From Myxocyprinus asiaticus (Eukaryota; Chordata; Actinopteri; Cypriniformes; Catostomidae): 64,000 nt of DNA. Under the pieces are notes generated by a model. That model was given only the letters and a program-made list of their open reading frames with translations, was not told where the DNA came from and made no database searches. The stretch spans positions 16,123,501-16,187,500 of the forward strand of contig NC_059351.1 in the NCBI RefSeq assembly GCF_019703515.2, written 5' to 3'. Shown piece after piece: positions 11,834 through 22,290 of this stretch. The first letter of the stretch is position 1, and every line of letters begins with the position of its first letter. The position numbers and the translations under genes were made by a program.

Positions 11834-12015
11834 TCTGAATGAGTGGTTGCATACCAGCTCCTTTTATACCAGTATGTTCGGGGGAGTGGCATGCAAATAC
11901 CACTCACCAATTTTCATTGGCCTTTTATCAAAGACCAGAGGTGTCTCGGGCTCCCAAGAGTGACCCCTAGTGTCACTACATCGACACCAACGTCGAGTGA
12001 GTGACAGATAGGGAA
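11834..12015 (-). repeat. DIRS copy 2, 5' inverted terminal repeat
   Basis: This is the inverted partner of 5803-5968. On the minus strand it reads gtcactcactcgacgttggt, then gtgacactaggggtcactct, then a TATA-like ggtataaaaggagctgg about 140 bp inside the element end. That would suit a promoter, by inference. Confidence 0.88.
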
Positions 12016-12429
12016 CCAAATTTGTGTGTAATGGACTGTGACAGAAATGACGTTGAACAGGAGGAACAGAATTTTATGTCAGCAAAAATCGGTCTAGGCT
12101 TTATGAATTTCTGAACTGCCCAGAGCTGAAACTACAGTTGTGCGCATGTGCAAAGTCATGAGCAAACATTATACGAATGAAACATTTAAATGGATGAATC
12201 TAAAAAGAAACAATTTTCCAAACATGAACATTGCAACATGATCACACGGGAGGTCGGCACGTTGTTTCCGATATTTCCGGTACCCTAGGATTGGCCAAAT
12301 TATGCTGACTTAATGACAACTGCCATCTCCTATTAGACATGTTTGCATCAGCTCTAGTTTGTTTATATAGAGACTGTATCACCTAGATATCATATAGAGA
12401 CTGTGTCTGTTCCCTGAACTAACAAACAC
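12016..12429. other. no gene recognised; possible L2 5' region
   Basis: A non-coding stretch lies between the DIRS end and the first L2 protein similarity. It could be the L2 5' untranslated region, but I see no motif that proves it. Confidence 0.4.
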
Positions 12430-12514
12430 AAACCCCTCACTAAATAATTTAGAAATGTTTTTATTTAGGTCAAACAAAAAAAAAAAAAAAAAAGAATTGA
12501 AGATGAACATCATA

Positions 12515-13150
12515 TAAAGATAGGGCTACTAAACATTAGATCTCTTTCAACCAAAGCACTGATTGTAAATGAAATTATTACAGATCATAGTTTGGATGTG
12601 CTCTGTTTGACTGAATTCTGGCTTAAACCGGATGAATATATTAATTTAAATTAATCTACTCCCCCAGGTTATTGTTATAAACACGAGCCTCGCCTGAAGG
12701 GTCGAGGAGGAGGTGTTGCTATAATTTACAATGACGTTTTTGGTGTTACTCAAAGGACAGGATATAAGTTTAAGTCTTTTGAACTAATAATGCTTAATGT
12801 AACACCGTCAGATATAAATAAAAAAAATCTCTGTCGTCTTTTGCCCTTGCTACAGTATATAGATCACCCGGGACCTATTCTGATTTCCTTGGTGAATTTG
12901 CACATTTTCTATCAGATCTAGTAGTTACTGTAGATAGAGTTTTAATTGTTGGTGACTTCAACATTCACATAGATAATTAAAATGACACACTGGGATTAGC
13001 ATTTATTGATATTCTCAACTCGCTTGGAGTCAGACAAAATGTGACAGGACAAACTCATCATGATAATCATATGCTAAATTTAATTCTGTCATATGGAGTT
13101 GATGTTGATACTATAGAAATTCTACCGCAGAGCAATGACATCTCAGATGA
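12515..13150 (+). pseudogene. L2 endonuclease domain remnant
   Basis: Translated in pieces across at least two frames, this gives [18 protein letters not shown], then [10 protein letters not shown] (the TE.W motif of APE-type endonucleases), GRGGGVAIIY and VLIVGDFNIH (the GDFN motif). A stop in the LKPDEY block and shifts at about 12640 and 12830 kill the frame. Confidence 0.8.
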
Positions 13151-13579
13151 TTACCTCAACTCTTGTATTCAGGTAAAACAATTATTTTGACCACTAAAGA
13201 TAGCTTCACTAATAATCTTCCAGATCTATCTCATACACTCAGTAAGCCCCAATGTCTATAAGAAATTGTATTTAAAATATAAATACAGTCATCTCTAGCA
13301 CTCTTGATAGTGTCGCCCCCTTCGATTAAAGAAAATTAAAGATGGTACAATGATCACACTCATGCTCTCAAGAGAGCAGCTCGGAAAATGGAGCGCAAGT
13401 GGAAGAATACAAAATTAGAGGTATTTTGTGGAGCATGGAAGGATAGTGTCTATAGCTACAGACAGGCACTAAAAGCTGCCAGATCAGCATATTTTAGCAA
13501 ACTCATAGAAAATAACCACAACAATCCTAGGTGTTTATTCAGTAAACAAACTGTTTATTAAGAAGCCACAACTTGAGAA

Positions 13580-13960
13580 TTGGCTAATTATAGACCGATT
13601 TCAAATCTCCCGTTTATGTCGAAAATACTAGAAAAAGTTGTGTACTCCCAATTATGTTCATGTCTACAGAGAAATAGTATATATATGAACAATTTCAGTC
13701 AGGATTTAGGCCACACCACAGTACAGAGACTTCACTTATCAGAGTTACTAATGACTTGCATTTCTCTTCTAATGCTTTTAGACCTTAGTACTGCCTTTGA
13801 CACGATAGATCACGATATTCTCTTGAATAGGCTAGAGATTTATGTTGCCATTTGTGGACTTGCATTAGCATAGTTCAGGTCGTATTTAGCAGACCACTAC
13901 CACTTTGTCTGTGTAAATGAGGAATTGTCAAATAAAAAAAAATTAGGGCCACTGCTTTTC
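13580..13960 (+). pseudogene. L2 reverse transcriptase, upstream part
   Basis: NYRPISNLPFMSKILEKVV is RT motif 1 of L2/CR1-type LINEs. LLDLSTAFDTIDHDILLNRL carries the first catalytic Asp. The sequence then reaches a GPLLFSLY block at 13948, where the Tc1-like element enters. Several stops are present. Confidence 0.88.
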
Positions 13961-14340
13961 TCCTTATACAGTTGTGCACAAAAGTTTGAATACCCTGGCA
14001 GAAATTGTGAAATTTTGGCATTGATTTTGAAAATATGACTGATCATTATTTAAGGATAGTGATCATATGAAGCCATTTATTATCACATAGTTGTTTGGCT
14101 CCTTTTTATATCATAATGATAACAGAAATCACCCAAATGACCCTGATCAAAAGTTTACATACCCTTGAATGTTTGGCCTTGTTACAAACGCACAAGGTGA
14201 CACACACAGGTTTAAATGGCAATTAAAGGTTAATTTACCACACCTGTGGCTTTTTAAATTGCAATTAGTGTCTGTGTATAAATAGTCAATAAGTTTGTTA
14301 GCTCTCACGTGGATGCACTGAGCAGGCTAGATACTGAGCC

Positions 14341-15302
14341 ATGGGGAGCAGAAAAGAACTGTCAAAAGACCTGCGTAACAAGGTAATGGAACTTTATAAA
14401 GATGGAAAAGGGTATAAAAAGATATCCAAAGCCTTGAAAATGCCAGTCAATACGGTTCAATCAATTATTAAGAAGTGGAAAATTTGGGGGATCTCTTGAT
14501 ACAAAGCCAAGGTCAGGTAGACCAAGAAAGATTTCAGCCACAACTGCCAGAAGAATTGTTTGGGATACAAAGAAAAACCCACAGGTAACCTCAGGAGAAA
14601 TACAGGCTGCTCTGGAAAAAGATGGTGTGGTTGTTTCAAGAAGCACAATATGATGATACTTGAACAAAAATGAGCTGCATGGTTGAGTTGCCAGAAAGAA
14701 ACCTTTACTGCGGCAATGCCACAAAAAAGCCCGGTTACAATATGCCTGACAACACCTTGACACGCCTCACAGCTTCTGGCACACTGTAATTTGGAGTGAT
14801 GAGACCAAAATAGAGCTTTATGGTCACAACCATAAGCGCTATGTTTGGAGAGGGGTCAACAAGGCCTATAGTGAAAAGAATACCATCCCCACTGTGAAGC
14901 ATGGTGGTGGCTCACTGATGTTTTGGGGGGGGTGTGAGCTCTAAAGGCACGGGGAATCTTGTGAAAATTGATGGCAAGATGAATGCAGCATGTCATCAGA
15001 AAATACTGGCAGACAATTTGCATTCTTCTGCACGAAAGCTGCGCATGGGGCACTCTTGGACTTTCCAGCACGACAATGACCCTAAGCACAAGGCCAAGTT
15101 GACCCTCCAGTGGTTACAGCAGAAAAAGGTGAAGGTTCTGGAGTGGCCATCACAGTCTCCTGAACTTAATATCATCGAGCCACTCTGGGGTGATCTCAAA
15201 CGTGCGGTTCATGCAAGATGTCCAGAGACTTTGCATGACCTGGAGGCATTTTGCCAAGACGAATGGGCAACTATGCTACCTGCAATAATTTGGGGCCTCA
15301 TA
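14341..15302 (+). pseudogene. Tc1-like transposase, broken
   Basis: The enzyme would cut and paste the element. The start MGSRKELSKDLRNKVMELYK leads into a helix-turn-helix (KISKALKMPVNTVQSIIKKW), then SGRPRKISATTARRIV. The DDE catalytic part contains TVIWSDETK-like sequence, FQHDNDPKHKAKLT with the second Asp, and SQSPELNIIEPLWGDLK with the Glu. Shifts near 14480, 14680 and 14930 break the frame. The last codons lie beyond the Rex1 insert (17059-17115, DAKGGNTQY). Confidence 0.88.
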
Positions 15303-15627
15303 AATCAAATCAAATCAAATCAAATCACTTTATTGTCACACAGCCATATACACAAGTGCAATGGTGTGTGAAATTCTTGGGTGCAGTTCCGATCAACATA
15401 GCAGTCGTGACAGTGATGAGACATATACCAATTTACAATAACATCAAATTAACACAACACAATTTAAACATCTGTTATACACATAATTACACTCAACAAT
15501 ATACAAATAATAACATACACTGTACAGTATACAATATGCTGTTTTTGTTTTTGTTTTTGTTTTTGTTTTTTTACTATATAGATACACATTATTCAATACA
15601 AATTAAAAATTAAAATATATATAAAAA

Positions 15628-15682
<55 letters not shown>

Positions 15683-17058
15683 ACAGTATTGTACTGTATT
15701 GACATTCAGGCTGTCGGTTGATAGTCAGTTGTTAAGAGAGACATAATATAATAATAGTAATATAATTTATGACAGTCCGGTGTGAGATAAAAGAGTAATA
15801 AAGTGCAGGGCTGATGTATTTTGATCGTGGGAGATCAAAAGTTCAAAAGTCTGATTGCGTGGGGGAAGAAGCTATCATGGAGTCGTCTGGTGCGGGTCCT
15901 GATGCTGCGATACCGCCTACCTGATGGTAGCAGTGAGAACAGCCCATGGCTCGGGTGGCTGGAGTCTCTGATGATCCTCCGAGCTTTTTTCACACACCGC
16001 CTTGTATATATTTCCTGGAGGGAGGGAAGCTCACCTCCGATGATGTGTTTGGCAGTTCGCACCACCCTTTGCAGTGCTTTGCGGTTGTGGGCGGTGCTAT
16101 TGCCGTATCAGGTGGAGATACAGCCAGTCAGGATGCTCTCCACAGTGCAGGTGTAGAACCGTGTGAGGATGTGGCGGTTCATTCCAAACTTCCTCAGCCG
16201 TCTCAGGAAGAAGAGGCGCTGATGAGCCTTCTTCACAACGACTTCAGTGTGGACGGACCATGTGAGTTCCTCAGTGATGTGGACACCCAGGAACTTGAAG
16301 CTGCTGACTCTCTCCACTGGTGCTCCATTGATGGTGATGGGACTGTGTTCTCTGTCTTTTCTTCTGAAGTCCACCACAAGCTCCTTTGTCTTACTGACGT
16401 TGAGGGAGAGGTTGTGCTCCTGACACCAGTGTGTCAGAGTGTGCACCTCCTCTCTGTAGGCTGTTTCATCATTGTCAGTGATCAGATCTACCACCGTCGT
16501 GTCATCAGCAAACTTAATGATGGCATTGGAGCAATGTGTTGCCACACAGTCATGTGTGTACAGGGAATACAGTAGTGGGCTGAGAACACAGCCCTGCGGG
16601 GCTCCAGTGTTGAGGGTTAGTGATGAGGAGATGTTGCTGCCTATTCTAACCACCTGGCGTCTGCTTGACAGGAAGTCCAGGATCCAGCTGCACAGCGAGC
16701 TGTTTAAGCCCAGAGCCCGGAGTTTCTCATCTAGCTTGGAGGGCACTATGGTGTTGAATGCTGAGCTGTAGTCTACAAACAACATTCTCACATAAGTGTT
16801 CTTTTTTCCAGGTGGGAGAGAGCAATGTGTATTGTAGATGCAATGGCATCATCAGTGGAGCGGTTGTTGCGGTAAGCAAACTGCAGCGGGTCAAGATTAA
16901 GTGTCAAGACAGAGCAGATGTAATCTCTGATTAGTCTCTCAAAGCATTTGCTGATGATGGGGGTCAGAGCAACAGGACGCCAGTCATTTAAACAAGTTAT
17001 TTTTGATTGTTTTGGAACAGGCACAATGGTGGATGTTTTAAAGCATGTGGGCATAGAC
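15303..17058 (-). mobile_element. Rex1-type LINE, 5'-truncated, inside the Tc1 transposase
   Basis: The element reads on the minus strand. Its 3' end at 15303 has a short tandem tail of (aaatc) units followed by the family 3' sequence tttattgtcacacagccata. The 5' end is cut off at about 17058, inside the RT domain, as expected from incomplete reverse transcription. Exact ends are uncertain by a few bases because the target also contains aaat. Confidence 0.9.
15535..15676. repeat. simple repeats in the Rex1 3' untranslated region
   Basis: A short (TTTTTG)n run at about 15541-15572 is followed by a (TA)n run at about 15628-15676. Confidence 0.9.
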
Positions 17059-17060
17059 AA
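15835..17060 (-). pseudogene. Rex1 reverse transcriptase, C-terminal two thirds
   Basis: This is the RT of the non-LTR element. The first part (17060-16788) has [11 protein letters not shown] and [20 protein letters not shown]. After a shift, the next part (16791-16108) has [13 protein letters not shown] with the first Asp, [20 protein letters not shown] and [13 protein letters not shown] (FADD). The end (16065-15835) has SHPSHGLFSLLPSGRRYRSI. At least two frame breaks are present, and the endonuclease domain is missing. Confidence 0.9.
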
Positions 17061-17325
17061 CTATTACAAAAGACTGCACACTGTCATTGATGCTAAAGGG
17101 GGCAATACACAGTATTAAAAACTAAGGGTATGCAGACTTCATTTTTTTCTTTGTTGCTATGTTTTTTTTTTTATGATTGTGCCATTCTGTTATAACCTAC
17201 AGTTGAATATGAATCCCATAAGAAATAAAATAAATGTGTTTTGCCTGGTCACTCATGTTTTCTTTAAAAAAGGTACATATATTACCAATTCTCCAAGGGT
17301 ATGCAAACTTTTGTGCACAACTGTA

Positions 17326-17910
17326 TATGCTTCCCCTGGAAGATATTATCAGGAATCATGGAATAAGTTTCCTCTGTTATGCCGACGATACCCAATTTTA
17401 TATTTCTTCGAAACCCGACAAAATGTCACAATTCTCCAAATTAGCAGAGTGTATCAATGAAATCAAAGATTGGATGGCCAGAACTTTCCTTCTTCTCAAT
17501 TCCGATAAAACAGAAGTACTAGTTATTGGACCAAAAATCTCTAAAAATAAGCCGCTCAAATATAATTTGACCTTAATGGATGTACTGTTACATCGTCTTC
17601 AACAGCGAAGAACTTGGGTGTTATATTTGATATCAATATGTCATTTGAAAATCACATTTCCAATGTTTGTAGAACAGCATTCTTCCACCTAAGAAATATT
17701 GCTAAGTTATGACACATGCTCTCTGTTGCTGATGCCAAAAAACTAATGAATGCGTTCATGACCTCAAGACTAGATTATTGTAATGCATTACTGGGAGGAT
17801 GTCCAGCAAGTTCAATAAATAAACTTCAATTGGCTCAAAATGCAGCAGCTAGAGTGCTGACTATAACCAAGAAATATGATCATATTATCCTCATTTTATC
17901 ATGGTTACAT
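17326..17910 (+). pseudogene. L2 reverse transcriptase, downstream part
   Basis: The sequence resumes with MLPLEDIIRNHG and FLCYADDTQFYIS (YADD catalytic motif). It continues with WMARTFLLLNSDKTEVLVIG and the C-terminal DYCNALLGGCP...QNAAARVLT block. The first residues join in phase to GPLLFSLY on the other side of the transposon. Confidence 0.88.
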
Positions 17911-19218
17911 TGACTAACTGTTAAATTTCGTATTAATTTTAAAATTCTGTTAACTACATTCAAAGCTTTGAATGGTCTAGCTCCACAGTACTTTCACACA
18001 GTACCTTCTACCATGCTATATTCCATCAAGATCGCAAAACTCTGGCCTGTTAATAGGTGCTAGAATATCAAATTCCACAAAAGGAGGTAGATCCTTTACC
18101 CATTTGGCTAAACTCTGGAATAGTCTCCCTAACACTGTTCAGATACAGACACACTCAGTGAGTTTAAGTCTAGACTAAAGACTCATCTATTTAGCCAGGC
18201 ATACACCTAATTTATTCTTCACCACACAATTAGGCTGCTTTAGTTTTGTCTGCCAGAACCTGAAACATTGATCATGATCTATAAAAATGTAATGGCATCT
18301 ACGCTAATATTATTCTATTTGTTTCCATGTCTCAACCTCGGGACTCCTACACCAAGGTCACCAAAACTGGCCAGATCCAGCTCCATTCCTGCTTGGTATC
18401 AGACTTCACTGCTACGTGTCTCTGAGTGATAACGACAAAATGCAGACGGTGCCAGCCAGACATCACTTCAGTCTATTACGATGGACCTCAGAGGATGAAC
18501 TGATGCCAACTCCAACCATAAGATGGGATATTTCATATGCTATTGCCTGAACCTTGGATTTAGGATAGACCTCACCGAAATTACTGGCCAGTTGAACTAT
18601 GAAGCACTTCACTGATCTCGGCCTGCATCACCTTGGTCTAATGATGGACTACACTCTTCAAATGGAATACATAGACTATCAATAAAATGCCAACAAAAGC
18701 CTTCATCAGCCAACTAACAAAGGACAATGCATCTATATGAACTTCTGCACTTAATCCAGGATGAACTTCAAAGACATTAGTCATTAATCTTACAGTTCTT
18801 ACAAAATATTTGTTGAAACACTGGCCCTTAACACTTACTATGTTTAATAATTTTAATTATTAATTTAATAAAGTAATATAGACATTATATTCATGCTGTT
18901 AGCCAGAGGGGAACTGGCCCCCACAGTGAGCCTGATTTCTCCCAAGGTTATTTTTCTCCATTAACCAACATCTTATGGAGTTTTGTGGTCCTTGCCACAG
19001 TCGCCTTCGGCTTGCTCACTGGGTTTCTAAATACAATTATTATTTAATTACTTATTTTTATACACACTTCATAATCGTATTTAATCAATCTACACAATGA
19101 TGACTCTCAGATTATATAGATATTACAGTTTCACTTTCTGTTAATGCATGATTTTCTGTAAAGCTGCTTTGAAACGATGTGTGTTGTGAAAGGCGCTTTA
19201 CAAATAAAAATGACTTGA
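17911..19218 (+). other. L2 3' coding end and untranslated tail
   Basis: Further weak LINE similarity continues to about 18200 (LNGLAPQYF-type and LWNSLPN-type blocks with shifts). An untranslated tail of about 1 kb follows, ending in the L2 3' terminus. Confidence 0.7.
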
Positions 19219-19259
19219 TTTATTTACCTTCCCCTGTGGTGCGACCAGAAGCTCGTTGC

Positions 19260-19680
19260 ATCAACAGCGTGGAAAACCCAGGTTCAGATGCCGTGTTGAA
19301 ACCAGGAAGTAATCACATTCACATACTGTAGCTAATTAGTGATAAGCATGATCCGGAGGTTGCATTTTTCCATCTAAAATTAAATTTATACTTCTCTGAT
19401 GGTTAGATTTAGGTTTGGGGTTTGGGTTGGGGAGTTCAGTTTATAAAATATGCATTCTCCTCTTCACTTTATTACAGCCTGTACAGCTAAAACAACTCGC
19501 TTCACAACTCACTTTTGGTGCCCCTCAGTGGACATTTCACCAGGAAAATGGAGCTCACACATGCCAATACGCCCAAAAACACTTACCCCTTTGGCCACTG
19601 GGGGCAGTGTTTCACATTTCAGTAAGCCCAGATTGATTTTAGCTAAAGAAAAGTCACAATTTCATAGTGAGATAAGTCTG
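19260..19680 (+). repeat. dispersed repeat R1, left copy
   Basis: This matches 21165-21600 in the same orientation with moderate divergence. Shared landmarks are gatggttag(a/g)tttaggtttggg, tggacatttcacc and ccactgggggcagtgtttc. It is non-coding. Confidence 0.85.
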
Positions 19681-19734
19681 AACATTCACCTCATGCTGGC
19701 GCAATGTTGCTGGCAATCTGTCACATTGGGTCAG

Positions 19735-19835
19735 AATTTTAGGCAACTAATGCATTAGATTGGAATATCATTGTATTGCATACATATCAAATCAAGTGCA
19801 TTTATTTTAAAGAAAGACAGAACAAATAGGGGGAG
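19735..19835 (+). repeat. segment repeated at 24185-24275
   Basis: About 90 bp (caactaatgcatt...tcattgta.tgcatacat, then tcaaatcaagtgcatttatt and ttaaagaaagacagaacaaa) recurs almost unchanged at 24185-24275 in the same orientation. Confidence 0.85.
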
Positions 19836-19867
19836 GAGGGACTTTTTGACCATCTTTGTAGTACATC

Positions 19868-21085
19868 TCAACCACCTGGCCGTGGGTGTGAGTGTGGTGC
19901 GACCGGACACGTGAAGGCGGGGGGCCCGCATTCTCGGTGTCTAAATCGCAGGTGCTCAGTGCCCGGTTGCCGTGATAGCGGCGGTCGTAAACACTGGCTA
20001 TGTGATTCAGGGAGTGAGGAAACTGCTCTTTTATTGAGAATGTGGGTACCGCAGCCCATTCGGGGTAAACATAAAAGAAAAGGAAACCAAGGATTTACCT
20101 CTCGGCCCTCCACCGGGGAATGGAGTGGTCTGGATACCAGCTCCAGGTTTGCAGCAGACATCTCGCTCCCTGGATCGTCCATTTCAGGGGTGCTTAGGAG
20201 CCTTCCAGGTCCTCATGCCAGCCCGTGAGGCGGGGGGCGTCAGCTTCCACACTCAGGAGCTCCGAAAGGGACACTAAGCTGGCCCTGGGGCGAGCTGGTC
20301 TCCTCTCGGAACTCGCCGGGGGCAAACAAGCATGCTGGGGAATGGGAGGTCCGCGGGGATTTACCTGGCGGAGCCGCGTCCATTGAAGCCCCCAAATCGC
20401 CTCCAGCGCCAGCCGGGCCAGCCTCGTACCCGGAGGTAGAAGGCACGGTGCGGGGGCGGCTAGAGTGGCTTTCACCCGGAAGAAGGAAAGCCACGACCGC
20501 AACGTTGCCATGGTCATATTCTCGCAATGAGAACATGAACCATCCAGGAATGCTGCCTCAGTGTGATTATGACCCAGACACATGAGACAGCGCCCGTGGC
20601 TGTCGGAAGCGGAGAGATAGCGACAGCATCCAGGAATCACACAAAGATGGAAAGGCATCTTGAAAAAGACACATCTTTAAAAAGACGTTCACGTCAATGT
20701 GTTTGCTTTAATAGAGAAAATATACTCTTTGCAGGAATATAAACTCTCTTAGCGCTGGTGAAGCGCCCAGGTGCGTAATCTGCACAGATCTGTGCAGAAG
20801 GAGAGAAAAGCCACTGGAATGCGCCGTATATCCAACAGCAAAGGCTTCTTGGGAGGTGAATGGACTGGTAATGGAAAACAGCTTGCTGACATACAACCGC
20901 TCAGCTCCAAAGAAAAAATATGAATGAGTGGTTGCGAGCCAGCTCCTTTTATACCCGTATGTCCGGGGGAGTGGCATGCAAATTCCACTCGCCAATTCTC
21001 ATTGGCCTTTTCTCAAAGATCTGGGGTGTTTGGGGCTCCCAAGGGTGACCCCTAGTATCACTACATCGACACAACGTCGAGTGAG
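19868..21085 (-). mobile_element. DIRS1-type element copy 3, 5' fragment
   Basis: The 5' terminal repeat (about 20930-21085) matches those of copies 1 and 2 (ctccttttatacccgtatgt, gtggcatgcaaattccactc, gtgacccctagtatcactac). Gag begins at 20658 with MPFHLCVIPGCCRYLSASDS and keeps the CLMCLGHNH and CSHCENM metal-binding residues. After about 20194 the sequence jumps to the later gag block with LELVSR, so the middle of gag is deleted. No RT or recombinase is present. Confidence 0.87.
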
Positions 21086-21164
21086 TTTTTTTTTTTTTTG
21101 CATTTGTTTTGGCATTTTTGGACCATTCCTTTGGAATTTCCTACAAGTTTTTAGAATATCAGTG

Positions 21165-21600
21165 TGTGTTGCTTCAGCAGTGTGGGGAAACCAGGTTCGG
21201 AGACAGCATTGAATCCAGGAAGAAATCATGTTTGCATAATCAGGAATGAGTGTAATTTGGAGGTTACATTTTTCCCTCTAACATTACATTTTTACTTCAT
21301 TGATGGTTAGGTTTAGGTTTGGGTTGGGAAGTACAGTTAAGAAATCATGCAATCCTCTTCACTGCATTACAGCCTGTAGCTGAAAACAACTAGCTTAAAA
21401 ATGGCTTTTGGCGCCCCTCTGTGGACATTTCACCTGGGAAATGAAGCTCACATGCCCTTACACCTAATGTTAGTTACCACTTTGGCCACTGGGGGCAGTG
21501 TTTCGAATTTCAGTACAGACCGATTTTAGGTAAAGAAAATTCAACCTACTGTTTCCGATTTCACTGTGAGATCAGTCTGTTTTAAAATAATTTCAGGTTT
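21165..21600 (+). repeat. dispersed repeat R1, right copy
   Basis: This is the partner of 19260-19680. The two copies stand on either side of DIRS copy 3. Confidence 0.85.
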
Positions 21601-21611
21601 GACTGCATAGT

Positions 21612-21800
21612 AGGAGTGGTGGTGGCATAGTGGGCTAAAGCACATATTTGGTAATCAGAAGGTTGTTGGTTCAACCCCCACAGCCATCACCATTGTGTCC
21701 TTGAGCAAGGCACTTAACTCCAGGTTGCTCCAGGGGGATTGTCCCTGTAATAAGTGCTTTGGATAAAAGCATCTGCCAAATATGTAAATGCATAAATGTA
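21612..21800 (+). mobile_element. tRNA-derived SINE (V-SINE-like)
   Basis: The head resembles a tRNA with an A-box-like tggcatagtggg and a B-box ggttcaaccc. The body has ccttgagcaaggcacttaa, a conserved V-SINE-type block. The tail gtgctttggataaaagcatctgcc is the usual fish SINE/LINE-like 3' end. It is a non-coding retroposon. Confidence 0.85.
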
Positions 21801-22290
21801 GTATTTATGTTGTAGAACAAAAATTAATTGCAAACACCAAATGACTCATTACACAAAATTATTTGACCACAGAAATTTGCAAGTGACCAATCTGAATTAA
21901 ATATTCTATGTAAACTATGTAATAAATTGTAACTCATTGCTTTGCTTCAGTTTTGTAATCTCAAAATGCTAAAAAGTAACACTGCGAATAAAACAAATAT
22001 GTGTGGGAATTACAAACACAAGCATGGTAAAAGGGATGGGCTGGAATGTAAAAATGTCAAGGGGTAATTAAGACTTGACAAGCACATCCAAAGCAATTGT
22101 CTCCTGACAGATAAAGAAGTAACACAACTGTCAGTGTGGCAACCCCAATTAAATAGCAATTGTTGTCTGACAATGCTGTCATCAGAGTGGTAGATACAGA
22201 CTGATTTTGTATAATTACTTGCCCTGTGGATCAACCGCAGATCTGTCTTAGTGAAATGACACTTCATTCTGCAAAACCATGTTTTTGTAC
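21801..22290. other. no gene or recognisable element
   Basis: AT-rich non-coding sequence; nothing can be assigned. Confidence 0.5.

Larger units (their letters stand above)
5762..12015 (-). mobile_element. DIRS1-type tyrosine-recombinase retrotransposon, copy 2, near full length
   Basis: Read on the minus strand, the element has the DIRS layout: 5' terminal repeat (about 11834-12015), gag (11579-9795), RT plus RNase H (9788-8058), tyrosine recombinase (8116-6880), internal complementary region (about 6030-6145) and inverted 3' terminal repeat (5762-5968). The two ends are inverted rather than direct repeats, and there is no integrase. Both features separate DIRS elements from LTR retrotransposons. 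All three reading frames carry frameshifts or stops, so this copy should not move on its own. The element lies about 17 kb beyond the 3' end of erbb4. Confidence 0.93.
13968..17323 (+). mobile_element. Tc1-like transposon inserted in L2
   Basis: The inverted ends are cagttgtgcacaaaagtttg at 13968 and its reverse complement ending at 17323, and a TA dinucleotide flanks each side (13966-13967 and 17324-17325). Without the Rex1 insert, the element is about 1.6 kb, a normal Tc1 size. The transposase reads on the plus strand. Confidence 0.92.
12430..19218 (+). mobile_element. L2-type LINE, decayed, interrupted by a nested Tc1/Rex1 block
   Basis: Plus-strand similarity begins with an apurinic endonuclease domain (about 12515-13150), passes through reverse transcriptase blocks (13580-13960 and 17326-17910) and ends in a 3' tail. 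The tail at about 19155-19218 (aagctgctttgaaacgatgt, then ggcgctttacaaataaaaatgacttga) is the usual L2 3' end in fish. Many stops and shifts are present. A transposon fills 13968-17323, and the RT frame reads through when it is ignored. Confidence 0.87.

Noticed and set aside
15946..16575. Plus-strand 209-codon open frame
   Set aside because: Antisense shadow of the Rex1 reverse transcriptase.
21612..21690. Possible tRNA gene
   Set aside because: The A- and B-box-like sequences belong to the head of a SINE, and the cloverleaf is too degenerate for a functional tRNA.
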